Below, one piece after another: positions 19,256-27,906 of a stretch of 64,000 nt of DNA. Below the pieces are notes generated by a model. It had not been told where the DNA came from and made no database searches. It saw nothing but the letters and a program-made list of their open reading frames with translations. The position numbers and the translations under genes were made by a program. Numbering within the stretch: position 1 is the stretch's first letter; every line of letters begins with the position of its first letter. The stretch is taken from positions 124,001 to 188,000 of the forward strand of contig NZ_CANMUE010000002.1 of NCBI RefSeq assembly GCF_947500975.1. The letters run 5' to 3'. This DNA comes from an uncultured Polaribacter sp. GTDB taxonomy: Bacteria; Bacteroidota; Bacteroidia; Flavobacteriales; Flavobacteriaceae.

Positions 19256-19474
19256 TTATAAACTTCTTAAATTTAAAATATTCTTAAATATTTTACTTAG
19301 TAAAAGAAAAATATTTATTGTAAAAGTAAGTAATGTAAAAAATAATAGTAAAGTTACAATTCCATCAAAAATAGTTTTTATGTTGCTGATAGCTGTAATA
19401 TAACTACCAGTAAAGTAGATTATTACTGAGGTTATTAAAAGAATGAATAATTCTTTGGTTATATCTTGATTCAT
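19256..19474 (-). CDS. Small membrane protein, function unknown
   Basis: A 72-residue frame starting at ATG 19474 (MNQDITKELFILLITSVIIY). It has two predicted membrane helices (about 8-30 and 36-60) and a basic C-terminal end. It is preferred over the overlapping forward frame because it has a proper ATG, balanced composition and a shared terminator just downstream. No family is recognised. The 207 bases between it and prmC hold nothing obvious. Confidence 0.5.
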   Translation of the reverse strand: MNQDITKELFILLITSVIIYFTGSYITAISNIKTIFDGIVTLLLFFTLLTFTINIFLLLSKIFKNILNLRSL

Positions 19475-19681
19475 AGTCTAATTATTATAAAAGTTGGTTT
19501 TATTCTATATTTATTTAGACAATATATTTTATAAAAAGTCACAGTTTAATTGAAAGAGAATGAGCCTAGTTAATGTTAGAAAGTATTCCGTTTTTTCAAA
19601 TTTATGTTTAAATACTAGGTTTTAAGGCTAGAGTATTAACTTTTTTGAATAAAATAATGATATAAAAAAAATGAAAAAATA

Positions 19682-20614
19682 TTAAATATTAGCCTTTATC
19701 ATTCTATCATTACCAAATAAATCTTTTTTTAACTCAATGTTTTTAAAACCTTTGTTTGCTAACATTTTTACTGTTTCTTTTCCTAAATATTGATTTATTT
19801 CAAAAAATAACAAACCATTTTTGGTAAGATGTTGTTTTGCTAAATCAGCAATTTTATCATAAAATAATAAAGGATCTTCATCAGAAACAAATAACGCTAA
19901 ATGAGGCTCGTTTTGTAAAACATTATTTTTTATCTCAACTTTTTCTAATTCTCTAATATAAGGGGGATTTGAGACAATAATGTCAAACTCTAATTTGTTA
20001 TTATGATTGGTTTCCGACGAAATAATCTTATTATTACCAGATTGCTTCATTTCATTCGCAATGACATTTAAAGAAGTAGTTGTTAAAATATTTTTTTGCA
20101 AAAAATTAATATCGACATTATTTATTTTTGCATTTTTATTTGCAATAATCAATGCTTCATCAGAAATATCAATGGCAGAAATTTTTGAGTTTGGTAAGTT
20201 TTTGGCCAATGATATAGGAATACAACCAGAACCTGTTCCAATATCAAGAATTGACAATTTATCCGTTTTAAAACTTTGAGGTTTTGCAACTTCTTCTAAA
20301 ATCCATTCTACTAATTCTTCAGTTTCTGGCCTTGGTATTAATGTGTTTTTATCAACCAAAAAAGGTAGACCGTAAAACTCGGTATTTCCAATTATGAACT
20401 GTATAGGTTCTTCTTTTTTTAATCTTTCTAAAGTTGTTTTTAATATGATAATTTTATCATCATTAATTGTAAAATCTGGTTTTAAAACAGTGTCAATTCT
20501 TTTTAAATTTAAATATTCATCTATCAAAATAAAAAAGAAAGAATCTATTTCAGTTGCTGGATAAATTTCAGAAAGTTGTTCTGTGAAAAAAAGTCGAAAT
20601 TCTTTTAAAATCAT
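19682..20614 (-). CDS. prmC: Peptide chain release factor glutamine methyltransferase, with repeat-derived insert
   Basis: PrmC methylates the glutamine of the GGQ motif in release factors, using S-adenosylmethionine. The SAM-binding motif LDIGTGSGC is at 123-131 and the catalytic NPPY at 216-219. ATG 20614 (MILKEF) overlaps the GNAT stop as ATGA, so translation is coupled. Residues about 184-208, just before FDIIVSNPPY, are an unusual stretch (VIANEMKQSGNN) encoded by a dispersed repeat; this makes the protein about 25 residues longer than expected. The frame is preserved, so the enzyme may still work. Confidence 0.92.
   Translation of the reverse strand: MILKEFRLFFTEQLSEIYPATEIDSFFFILIDEYLNLKRIDTVLKPDFTINDDKIIILKTTLERLKKEEPIQFIIGNTEFYGLPFLVDKNTLIPRPETEELVEWILEEVAKPQSFKTDKLSILDIGTGSGCIPISLAKNLPNSKISAIDISDEALIIANKNAKINNVDINFLQKNILTTTSLNVIANEMKQSGNNKIISSETNHNNKLEFDIIVSNPPYIRELEKVEIKNNVLQNEPHLALFVSDEDPLLFYDKIADLAKQHLTKNGLLFFEINQYLGKETVKMLANKGFKNIELKKDLFGNDRMIKANI
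20037..20065 (-). repeat. Dispersed Bacteroidota repeat inserted in frame in prmC
   Basis: Read on the minus strand, this is GTCATTGCGAATGAAATGAA followed by GCAATCTGG. It closely matches a palindromic intergenic repeat I know from many Bacteroidota and other bacteria (GTCATTGCGAxxGAAxxGAAGCAATCT). Here it encodes VIANEMKQSG. The inserted segment probably extends to about 19990 and covers the next 15 residues. Confidence 0.75.
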
Positions 20615-21102
20615 AATGTTTTTATCATCCAAACATTGCAAGAATAATGTCCAGTATTACCCATTGGCTGCTCTAAGTTTACAAAACCATTTTTAGCATA
20701 TAATGCTCTTGCAGCAGTCATATAAGGCATTGTTTCTAAATAGCATTGGTTAAAACCAAGTAGTTTTGCTTTTTGTAAACAGGTCGAAATTAATTTAGAG
20801 CCTAATCCTTTTCCGCGAGTTATTGGTAAAAAATACATTTTTTGTAGTTCGCAGGTTTTACCTTCAAAATTATCTAATTGTGCAATACCTGCGCCGCCAA
20901 CAACTTTGTTTTTATGCTCTATTACATAGTACACAGAAGTGTGTTTGTCAAAGTTTTCAAACATTTTATCGGTAGCTTTATCTTCAAAAGCTGTACCTAT
21001 TTTTGGAGCTCCAAACTCAACCAAAACATTACGGATTACTTGAGCAATTTCTGGATTATCTTTAGGCTTAATTTCTCTGATGATAAAATCTTCTGTTGTC
21101 AT
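20611..21102 (-). CDS. GNAT family N-acetyltransferase
   Basis: A 163-residue protein of the Gcn5-related acetyltransferase fold. The acetyl-CoA loop is KGLGSKLI near residue 96, preceded by a strand with ELQKMYFLP. AARALYAKNGFVNLEQPMG is the typical C-terminal segment. Substrate unknown. Its TGA stop overlaps the prmC start (ATGA), so the pair is translated together. It diverges from the LEA-type lipoprotein gene across a 53-base gap. Confidence 0.9.
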   Translation of the reverse strand: MTTEDFIIREIKPKDNPEIAQVIRNVLVEFGAPKIGTAFEDKATDKMFENFDKHTSVYYVIEHKNKVVGGAGIAQLDNFEGKTCELQKMYFLPITRGKGLGSKLISTCLQKAKLLGFNQCYLETMPYMTAARALYAKNGFVNLEQPMGNTGHYSCNVWMIKTL

Positions 21103-21155
21103 TTATTCCTGTATTTTTGCAGTAGCAAGTTACCTAATTTTTTTAAATATTTATT

Positions 21156-21620
21156 ATGAAAAAAGGACTCTATTTTTTAGTGTTATTTTTATTTATTTTC
21201 AGTTGTTCAGTTAATAAGAGCCCCGTTTTTATTAAGGTTGATAATTTAAAACTAATTTCTGTAGCTTCAGATACAATCCGTTTATCTGCAAATGCTTTTT
21301 TTGAAAACCCTAATGATGTTGGAGGTAAGATATCAACAGATGAAATTAAAGTGATTGTAAATGATACTGAAGTAGCACAAGTTTCTTCGGATGAGTTTAA
21401 AGTTCCTGTAAGAAGTGAGTTTCAAGTTCCGTTAAAAGTAGTAATTCCTACACATAAAATTTTTGGTAAAAATAAAAATGGAATTTTAGGAGGTTTGTTA
21501 AAATCGGTTTTTAATAAATCAATAAAAATACAGTTTAAAGGAGAAATAAAGTATAAGGTATTAGGTTTTTCTAGTACTTATCCTATAGATCAAACTCAAG
21601 ATTTAAAAATTAAATTCTAA
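21156..21620 (+). CDS. LEA type 2 family lipoprotein
   Basis: A 154-residue protein with a lipoprotein signal (MKKGLYFLVLFLFIFSC, Cys17) followed by a single beta-sandwich domain like plant LEA14/WHy proteins: ANAFFENPNDVGGKI with the typical NPN, then QVPLKVVIP. Such proteins are periplasmic lipoproteins of unclear role. Its TAA stop (21618-21620) is in the same frame as ribD, which follows at once. Confidence 0.82.
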   Translation: MKKGLYFLVLFLFIFSCSVNKSPVFIKVDNLKLISVASDTIRLSANAFFENPNDVGGKISTDEIKVIVNDTEVAQVSSDEFKVPVRSEFQVPLKVVIPTHKIFGKNKNGILGGLLKSVFNKSIKIQFKGEIKYKVLGFSSTYPIDQTQDLKIKF

Positions 21621-21623
21621 GTT

Positions 21624-22667
21624 ATCAAACACGAATTTTACATAAAACGTTGTTTACAAGTAGCAAAAAACGGAATTGGAAATACACGCCCAAATCCTTC
21701 TGTTGGAGCAGTTATTGTTCATCAAAATAAAATTATTGGTGAAGGTTTTACATCTGAATATGGTAATAATCATGCAGAGGTTAATGCGGTAAACTCTGTT
21801 GAGAACAAAGTACTATTAAAGGAGGCAACTATTTATGTTACACTTGAACCATGTTCACATTTTGGAAAAACGCCACCTTGTGCAGATTTATTGGTTAAAC
21901 ATCAATTTAAAAATGTAGTTATTGGTTGTGTTGATACAAATAGTTTGGTTGCAGGAAAAGGGATTGAACGTTTGAGAAATGCAGGAATTAATGTTATTAT
22001 AGGTGTGTTAGAGGATGAATGTAAAGAGCATCATAAACGATTTTTTACTGTACAGAATAAAAAAAGGCCTTATATTATTTTAAAATGGGCTGAAACTATT
22101 GATGGTTTTATTGCGCCTTTATCTAAACTTGAGCAAAAGCCAATTTGGATTTCCAATAAATATTCGCAACAATTAGTGCATAAATTAAGGAGTAATGAGC
22201 ATGCGATTTTGGTAGGTACAAATACTGTTATTGCTGATAATCCTAAATTGAATGTTAGAAGTTGGTTTGGAAACAATCCAACAAGAATCATTCTGGATAA
22301 AACTTTACGAATTCCATCAGATTTTAGTGTTTTTGATGGAACAGTAAAAACAATTGTTTTAACTGGGGATGATAATAAGCTTGAAAATAAAATAGAAAAT
22401 GTAATTTTTGAAAGAATAGATTTTAATAGTAATCTTGCCCAACAAATTTGTATAGTTTTACAAAAACACAATATTCAATCTGTAATTATTGAAGGGGGTT
22501 CGCAGACATTACAAACATTTATTGATGAAAAATTATGGGATGAAGCTCATGTTTTTATGGGTGGATTTTCTTTTGAAAACGGTGTTAAAGCACCTGTTTT
22601 TTCAGGAAATGTAACATCAGAAAAAAGAATTAAAAACGACATTTTAAAAATATATAAGAATGATTAA
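21624..22667 (+). CDS. ribD: Riboflavin biosynthesis protein RibD, no canonical start codon
   Basis: RibD deaminates and then reduces the pyrimidine intermediate of riboflavin synthesis. Numbering from ATC 21624, the zinc site is His50-Ala-Glu52, Cys77 and Cys86 (CSHFGKTPPC); the reductase domain runs from about 150 to 347. The frame is closed by TAA 21618-21620 and offers only GTT, then ATC, before KHEFYIKRCLQ. The first NUG codon is TTG 21891, beyond all zinc ligands. ATC at 21624 (ATG to ATC) gives the family's normal length of 347, so an AUC start is proposed. It overlaps the HAD gene by 8 bases. Confidence 0.85.
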   Translation: MKHEFYIKRCLQVAKNGIGNTRPNPSVGAVIVHQNKIIGEGFTSEYGNNHAEVNAVNSVENKVLLKEATIYVTLEPCSHFGKTPPCADLLVKHQFKNVVIGCVDTNSLVAGKGIERLRNAGINVIIGVLEDECKEHHKRFFTVQNKKRPYIILKWAETIDGFIAPLSKLEQKPIWISNKYSQQLVHKLRSNEHAILVGTNTVIADNPKLNVRSWFGNNPTRIILDKTLRIPSDFSVFDGTVKTIVLTGDDNKLENKIENVIFERIDFNSNLAQQICIVLQKHNIQSVIIEGGSQTLQTFIDEKLWDEAHVFMGGFSFENGVKAPVFSGNVTSEKRIKNDILKIYKND

Positions 22668-23268
22668 AAACATCATTTTCGATTTTGGAGATATATTTAT
22701 CAATCTTGATAAATTTGCAACTTTTAATGAAATGGCAAAATTAGGAGTTACAAATATTACTGATGAAATGATTGGAATGTATCATCAGTACGAAAAAGGT
22801 TTGATATCTACAGATAATTTTATCAACTTCTTTAATGGTAAATTTAAAATACCAAAAGAAAACTTAGTTTTCGCGTGGAATGCTATTCTGTTAGATTTTC
22901 CTCAAAAAAGATTGAATTTTTTAAAAGAATTATCTGCAAGTAAAAAATACAGGTTGTTTTTGTTGAGCAACACAAACGATTTACACATAAAACGGATTCA
23001 AAACTCTTTAGGAGAAAAATTTTATAATGAATTTAAAAATTGCTTTGAGCGGTTTTATTTATCACATGAAATTAATTTTAGAAAACCAGATTCAGAAATT
23101 TATGAGTATGTTTTAAAGGAAAATAAACTAATTGCCGATGAAACTTTATTTGTAGATGACTTAAAAGAAAACACTAATACAGCCAATAAATTAGGGATTC
23201 ATGTGTGGAATTTAATTCCAGGTGAAGAAGATGTAACTGAATTATTTACAAAAAATATTATCTATTGA
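22660..23268 (+). CDS. HAD superfamily hydrolase, subfamily IA
   Basis: A 202-residue haloacid-dehalogenase-like protein, probably a small-molecule phosphatase. Motif I is FDFGDIFIN with nucleophile Asp8, motif II LLSNTN, motif III Lys in NFRKPDSEIY, and motif IV FVDDLKEN. The second Asp of motif I falls at the DFGD position, as in related DFGGVL proteins. It overlaps ribD by 8 bases and shares TTGA with the transporter downstream, so it is in one operon. It might be the riboflavin-precursor phosphatase, but this is only inferred from position. Confidence 0.85.
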   Translation: MIKNIIFDFGDIFINLDKFATFNEMAKLGVTNITDEMIGMYHQYEKGLISTDNFINFFNGKFKIPKENLVFAWNAILLDFPQKRLNFLKELSASKKYRLFLLSNTNDLHIKRIQNSLGEKFYNEFKNCFERFYLSHEINFRKPDSEIYEYVLKENKLIADETLFVDDLKENTNTANKLGIHVWNLIPGEEDVTELFTKNIIY

Positions 23269-24128
23269 TTTATCTATTTTTAAGTATACTTTTTTCTTCA
23301 GGATTGTTTGTCATTTTTAAATATTTTGGCATTTATAAAGTTGATGTTTTGAAGGCTATTTTTGTTAACTATATTGTTGCTTTTACAATGGGTTTTACTC
23401 TAGATAAAAGTAGTTTTTCAATATCAGAAGTGCCTAATCAACCTTGGTTTTTTGGAGCCGTTTGTTTAGGAGCCTTGTTTGTATCTATCTTTTTTGTAAT
23501 GGCAATGACATCACAAAAAAATGGAGTATCTGTCGCGTCAGTTGCAGGAAAAATGTCAGTAGTTATCCCTGTTTTTTTTGGAGTGTTTTTGTATAGTGAA
23601 TCTGTTACTTTCTTAAAAATTGTTGGAATCGTTATAGCTCTATTTGCCGTATACTTTACTTCTGCAAAAGAAGAAAAGTCAGTAAATAAAAATGCTGGTT
23701 TGTTATTTCCTATTCTACTGTTTTTTGGTTCAGGAGCTATAGATACTATTTTAAAATATGTAGAGGTTACTTTTGTGCCAAAGGAAGATGTTTCTGTTTT
23801 TTCTGGGAGTTTGTTTGGTATTGCTGCTGTTTTTGGGTTTATTATTTTATTAATAAAAACGATAAAGAAAAGAACTCCTTTTGGTGTTAAAAATATTATT
23901 GCAGGTATAGTTTTAGGAATTCCAAATTATTATTCTATTGTCTTTTTAATTAAAGCTTTACAAGCTGATAGTTTTGAAAGTTCTACATTATTTACGATTA
24001 ATAATGTTGGTATTGTTATTCTTTCTACAATAATTGGAGTTTTGCTTTTTAAAGAAAAATTTACTTTTAAAAATAAAATTGGTATTGTCTTGGCTATATT
24101 TGGAATTATAATTGTAGCAATTGCCTAA
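23265..24128 (+). CDS. EamA/DMT superfamily transporter
   Basis: A 287-residue inner-membrane protein with about ten hydrophobic helices in two halves of five, typical of drug/metabolite transporters. It has no soluble domain. The start is TTG 23265, overlapping the HAD stop. Its own stop shares one base with the YigZ start (TAATG). A metabolite exporter next to ribD could handle flavin-related compounds, but nothing in the sequence fixes the substrate. Confidence 0.85.
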   Translation: MIYLFLSILFSSGLFVIFKYFGIYKVDVLKAIFVNYIVAFTMGFTLDKSSFSISEVPNQPWFFGAVCLGALFVSIFFVMAMTSQKNGVSVASVAGKMSVVIPVFFGVFLYSESVTFLKIVGIVIALFAVYFTSAKEEKSVNKNAGLLFPILLFFGSGAIDTILKYVEVTFVPKEDVSVFSGSLFGIAAVFGFIILLIKTIKKRTPFGVKNIIAGIVLGIPNYYSIVFLIKALQADSFESSTLFTINNVGIVILSTIIGVLLFKEKFTFKNKIGIVLAIFGIIIVAIA

Positions 24129-24739
24129 TGGAAAAAGATGCGTATAAGACGATAGAAAATCCTTCTGAAGAAACACTTTTTAAAGATAAAAACAGTAAGT
24201 TTTTTGGCTATGCATTTCCAGTTTTTAATGAAGATGATGTTAAAAATGCTATTGATGGATTGAGGAAAAAACATCATTCTGCCCGTCATTTTTGTTATGC
24301 ATATCAAATTGGAGTAGAACAAAAAAAGTTTAGAGCAAATGATGATGGAGAGCCTAGTAATTCTGCAGGAATGCCAATTTATGGACAAATTCAATCTTTT
24401 GAAGTTACCAATATTTTAATTGTTTCTGTTCGTTATTTTGGAGGGACAAAATTAGGTGTTGGTGGTTTAATAAATGCTTATAAAAACTCTGCACAGTTAG
24501 CTTTATTAGCATCTAAAATTGTTGATAAAACAATTGACATTCTTTATAAACTAAAATTTAGTTACGATTTAATGAATAAAGTAATGAGAATTGTAAAGGA
24601 GAAAAACATAAATATAGTTGCTCAAAAGCTAGAAATGGATTGTGAGTATACAATATCTATTAGAAAAAAAGACGCTCAAACTATTTTTGATATTTTTAAT
24701 AATTTGTATAAAGTTGAGATAAAAGAGTTAAAAATCTAA
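24128..24739 (+). CDS. yigZ: IMPACT/YigZ family protein
   Basis: A 203-residue protein of the conserved YigZ/IMPACT family. The signature region is HHSARHFCYAYQIG, then NDDGEPSNSAGMPIYGQI and RYFGGTKLGVGGLINAY at about 75-120. The C-terminal part forms a ferredoxin-like domain. The biochemical role is poorly known; the eukaryotic relative regulates translation. The last 12 bases overlap the 3' end of the converging thioesterase gene. Confidence 0.93.
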   Translation: MEKDAYKTIENPSEETLFKDKNSKFFGYAFPVFNEDDVKNAIDGLRKKHHSARHFCYAYQIGVEQKKFRANDDGEPSNSAGMPIYGQIQSFEVTNILIVSVRYFGGTKLGVGGLINAYKNSAQLALLASKIVDKTIDILYKLKFSYDLMNKVMRIVKEKNINIVAQKLEMDCEYTISIRKKDAQTIFDIFNNLYKVEIKELKI

Positions 24740-25126
24740 ACTTTCCAATAAATAATTTGGACACCTTGTAGGTTTGCTTGTTTTCATATTCATAAATGCT
24801 AAAACTGAACTTCCGGTACAAATTAATTCGTTGTTTTGATTTGTAACTTTATAATCAAACTCAATTTTTACCATTGGTTTTTTCTTAAGTACAGTTTCAA
24901 TAGTTAAAACATCATCATATAAAGCAGATTTGATAAAATTACAGGTTAATGAAATAACAGGAAGCATTATTCCGTTGATTTCCATATCTTTGTATGTAAC
25001 CCCTAAAGAACGTAACCATTCTGTTCTTCCTAATTCAAAAAATTGAGCGTAGTTTCCGTGATAAACAACGCCCATTTGATCAGTTTCAGAATAACGAACT
25101 CTAGTTTTTGTTAATGATTTTTTCAA
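24728..25126 (-). CDS. Acyl-CoA thioesterase, YbgC/FadM hot-dog type
   Basis: A 132-residue single hot-dog-fold protein. The catalytic Asp16 lies in YSETDQMGVVYHGNYAQFFE, the signature of 4-hydroxybenzoyl-CoA thioesterase-like enzymes. It hydrolyses acyl-CoA thioesters; chain length cannot be read from sequence. It diverges from dnaA across 170 bases and overlaps yigZ tail to tail by 12 bases. Confidence 0.9.
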   Translation of the reverse strand: MKKSLTKTRVRYSETDQMGVVYHGNYAQFFELGRTEWLRSLGVTYKDMEINGIMLPVISLTCNFIKSALYDDVLTIETVLKKKPMVKIEFDYKVTNQNNELICTGSSVLAFMNMKTSKPTRCPNYLLESLDF

Positions 25127-25209
25127 AACTTATGAATAATTAATTTTTGAGTATTTTACGTAAAAAATAATTAATAATCAATAGCAAATTCATTTTTTTA
25201 TACTGAATT

Positions 25210-25218
25210 TTATTCACA
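25210..25218 (+). promoter_or_regulatory. Candidate DnaA box upstream of dnaA
   Basis: TTATTCACA matches the TTATnCACA DnaA-box consensus 79 bases before the dnaA start. One box suggests autoregulation rather than an origin. No cluster of boxes or AT-rich unwinding array was found in the 170-base gap. Confidence 0.4.
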
Positions 25219-25296
25219 CTTTTGTAAGGCTATTGAAAAGGCCTCTTTTTTGACCTTTTATCAGAATTATTAATAAAAAAATTACTAAAATTTAGA

Positions 25297-26724
25297 ATGA
25301 CTTTAACTGCTGACTCAGTTTGGAATGAATGTTTGACTTTTATAAAAGACAACATTAAACCCCAAGCATATAAAACATGGTTTGAACCTATAAAACCAGT
25401 AAAACTTTCAGGAGAAGCGTTAACAATACAAGTACCAAGTAAATTTTTTTATGAATGGTTGGAAGAGCACTATATCAAACTTTTAAGAGTTGCATTAGTT
25501 AGGCAATTAGGCAATGATGCTAAATTGATTTACGATGTTAAAATGGAAAACAATTATAGTTCTAACAGACCACAAATTGTTAAAATTCCGAGTTCTAATA
25601 GAGACCCTTTAAAACCACAAAAAGTAACAGTTCCTTTAGAATCCAATAAGAGAGAATTAAGAAATCCGTTTATTATTCCGGGTTTACAGAAGGTAAAAAT
25701 AGAATCGCAATTAAATCCTAATTATAATTTTGTAAACTTTATTGAAGGAGATTCAAATAGATTAGCACGTTCTGCAGGAATGGCTGTTGCTAACAAGCCA
25801 GGAGGGACTTCTTTTAACCCATTGTTAATTTATGGTGGAGTGGGTTTAGGAAAAACACATTTAGCACACGCAATAGGTGTTGATATTAAAGATAAATATC
25901 CTGATAAAACTGTTTTATATATTTCTTCGGAAAAATTTACACAACAGTTTATAGATTCTGTAAAATCGAATACTAGAAATGATTTTATTCATTTTTATCA
26001 AATGATAGATGTTTTAATTATTGATGATGTTCAATTTTTATCTGGTAAAGCTGGTACGCAAGATGTATTTTTCCATATTTTTAATCATTTACATCAAAAC
26101 GGAAAGCAAGTAATTTTAACTTCAGATAAAGCGCCTGTAGATATGCAAGACATTGAGCAGCGTTTATTATCTCGTTTTAAATGGGGATTATCAGCAGAAT
26201 TACAAGCACCAGATTACGAAACTAGAATTTCTATCTTACAAAACAAATTGTATAGGGATGGTGTTGAAATGCCAGAAGAAATTATAGAATATATTGCAAA
26301 AAATATAAAATCTAACGTTAGAGAATTAGAAGGTGTTTTAATTTCTATGATAGCTCAAGCATCTTTTAATAGAAGAGAGTTTTCTATAGAATTGGCAAAA
26401 CAAATTGTAGATAAATTTGTGAAAAACACCAAAAAAGAAGTTTCTATAGATTATATACAAAAAGAAGTTTCTAAGTATTTTGATATGGATGTGGCTACAT
26501 TACAATCAAAAACTAGAAAACGGCATATTGTGCAAGCAAGACAGTTAGCTATGTTTTTTGCAAAAAGATTAACAAAAACTTCATTAGCAAGTATTGGTAA
26601 TCAAATTGGACAAAGAGATCATGCAACTGTGTTACATGCTTGTAAAACAGTAGACAACTTAACAGAAACTGACAAGCAGTTTAGAAAATACGTAGACGAT
26701 TTAACAAAGAAATTAACTTTCTAA
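25297..26724 (+). CDS. dnaA: Chromosomal replication initiator protein DnaA
   Basis: DnaA binds the origin and opens it for replication. The 475-residue protein has the N-terminal interaction domain (1-85), a linker, and the AAA+ domain with Walker A GGVGLGKTH at 180-188 and Walker B LIIDDVQFLSGK. The C-terminal DNA-binding helix-turn-helix ends in the signature RDHATVLHACKTV. LMW-phosphatase follows after 12 bases. The origin itself is not evident beside the gene. Confidence 0.98.
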   Translation: MTLTADSVWNECLTFIKDNIKPQAYKTWFEPIKPVKLSGEALTIQVPSKFFYEWLEEHYIKLLRVALVRQLGNDAKLIYDVKMENNYSSNRPQIVKIPSSNRDPLKPQKVTVPLESNKRELRNPFIIPGLQKVKIESQLNPNYNFVNFIEGDSNRLARSAGMAVANKPGGTSFNPLLIYGGVGLGKTHLAHAIGVDIKDKYPDKTVLYISSEKFTQQFIDSVKSNTRNDFIHFYQMIDVLIIDDVQFLSGKAGTQDVFFHIFNHLHQNGKQVILTSDKAPVDMQDIEQRLLSRFKWGLSAELQAPDYETRISILQNKLYRDGVEMPEEIIEYIAKNIKSNVRELEGVLISMIAQASFNRREFSIELAKQIVDKFVKNTKKEVSIDYIQKEVSKYFDMDVATLQSKTRKRHIVQARQLAMFFAKRLTKTSLASIGNQIGQRDHATVLHACKTVDNLTETDKQFRKYVDDLTKKLTF

Positions 26725-26736
26725 AACCTTGCTTTT

Positions 26737-27195
26737 ATGATAAAAGTATTGATGGTTTGTTTGGGGAACATTTGTAGATCTCCGCTAGCTGAAGGTATCT
26801 TGAAATCCAAAGTATATACCGATAAAATTGTTATTGATTCCGCAGGAACTGTTGCCTATCATGTTGGTAATTTACCAGATAAACGCTCTATTGAAGTAGC
26901 TAAAAACTATGGCATCAGCATTAATGATCAAAGAGCAAGAAAATTTGTAGTTAAAGATTTTGATGAATTTGATTATATTTATGCAATGGATGAAAGCAAT
27001 TATCAAAATATTTTAAAGCTTTCTAGAAATGAAAATGACTCAAAAAAAGTAAGGCTAATCTTAAATGAGTCTTATCCAAATGAAAATTTATCTGTTCCAG
27101 ATCCATATTATGGAGGAGATCAAGGTTTTGTAGATGTTTATAAAATGTTAGATGAAGCTTGTGAGATAATTGCAAATAAATTAGCCTCTAAATAA
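26737..27195 (+). CDS. Low-molecular-weight protein tyrosine phosphatase
   Basis: A 152-residue phosphatase with the P-loop CLGNICRS (nucleophile Cys8, Arg14) at the very N-terminus and the general acid Asp in VPDPYYGG. It may dephosphorylate tyrosine kinases of exopolysaccharide synthesis or small substrates such as arginine phosphate; the window does not tell. It lies between dnaA and the methylase with short gaps and is probably cotranscribed. Confidence 0.94.
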   Translation: MIKVLMVCLGNICRSPLAEGILKSKVYTDKIVIDSAGTVAYHVGNLPDKRSIEVAKNYGISINDQRARKFVVKDFDEFDYIYAMDESNYQNILKLSRNENDSKKVRLILNESYPNENLSVPDPYYGGDQGFVDVYKMLDEACEIIANKLASK

Positions 27196-27201
27196 ATAAT
27201 T

Positions 27202-27906
27202 ATGATTGGTAAACTCTATTTAATTCCCACAACTTTAGGAGATACAGAGCCTTTAGAGGTAATGCCTTTATCAGTAAAAAAAGTGGTAGAGCAAATAGAT
27301 TATTATATTGTTGAAAATGAGAAATCTGCAAGAAGGTTTATCAAGAAAATATCACCAAAAAAACAACAACCTTCATTGCATTTAATGTTGTTAGATAAGT
27401 ATGCTGAAGAAATTGAAACCAATAAATATTTAGATGTTTGTAAAGATGGTATTAACGTTGGTTTATTGTCGGAAGCTGGGGTTCCTGCAGTTGCAGATCC
27501 TGGAGCAAGTATTGTAAAACTAGCACATCAAAAAAATATACAAGTGGTACCTTTAGTTGGGCCATCATCAATACTAATGGCAATGATGAGTTCTGGAATG
27601 AATGGTCAAAACTTTGCTTTTAATGGGTATTTGCCAATTGATAAGAGCGAAAGGAAACGTAAACTTAAAGAGTTAGAGAAGTTTTCTTTAGATAAAAATC
27701 AATCGCAAATTTTTATAGAAACTCCGTATAGAAACGAAAAAATGCTTGCCGATTTAAAGACAATTTTATCACCAACAACTTCTTTATGTATTGCTGCAGA
27801 TATAACATTACCAACAGAGTATATTAAAACAAAGATGGTAAAAGATTGGAAAAATCAACAACCAGACTTACATAAAAAGCCTGCAATTTTTATTATTCAG
27901 AAGTAA
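27202..27906 (+). CDS. SAM-dependent methyltransferase, tetrapyrrole methylase fold (RsmI-like)
   Basis: A 234-residue protein of the fold shared by RsmI and cobalamin methylases. The N-terminal segment is KLYLIPTTLGD (in place of the usual LYVVATPIGN). GLLSEAGVPAVADPGASIVKLAH is the SAM-binding core, followed by PLVGPSSILMAMMSSG and the FNGYLP segment. RsmI 2'-O-methylates C1402 of 16S rRNA; this shorter Bacteroidota form could do the same, but that is inferred. Its stop abuts the converging lysozyme-like gene. Confidence 0.88.
   Translation: MIGKLYLIPTTLGDTEPLEVMPLSVKKVVEQIDYYIVENEKSARRFIKKISPKKQQPSLHLMLLDKYAEEIETNKYLDVCKDGINVGLLSEAGVPAVADPGASIVKLAHQKNIQVVPLVGPSSILMAMMSSGMNGQNFAFNGYLPIDKSERKRKLKELEKFSLDKNQSQIFIETPYRNEKMLADLKTILSPTTSLCIAADITLPTEYIKTKMVKDWKNQQPDLHKKPAIFIIQK

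Noticed and set aside
19194..19403. Forward reading frame of 69 codons after carB
   Set aside because: It has a TTG start inside the carB terminator and overlaps the better minus-strand frame; its composition looks random.
25127..25296. Replication origin between the thioesterase gene and dnaA
   Set aside because: Only one DnaA-box-like site was found and there is no array or clear unwinding element.
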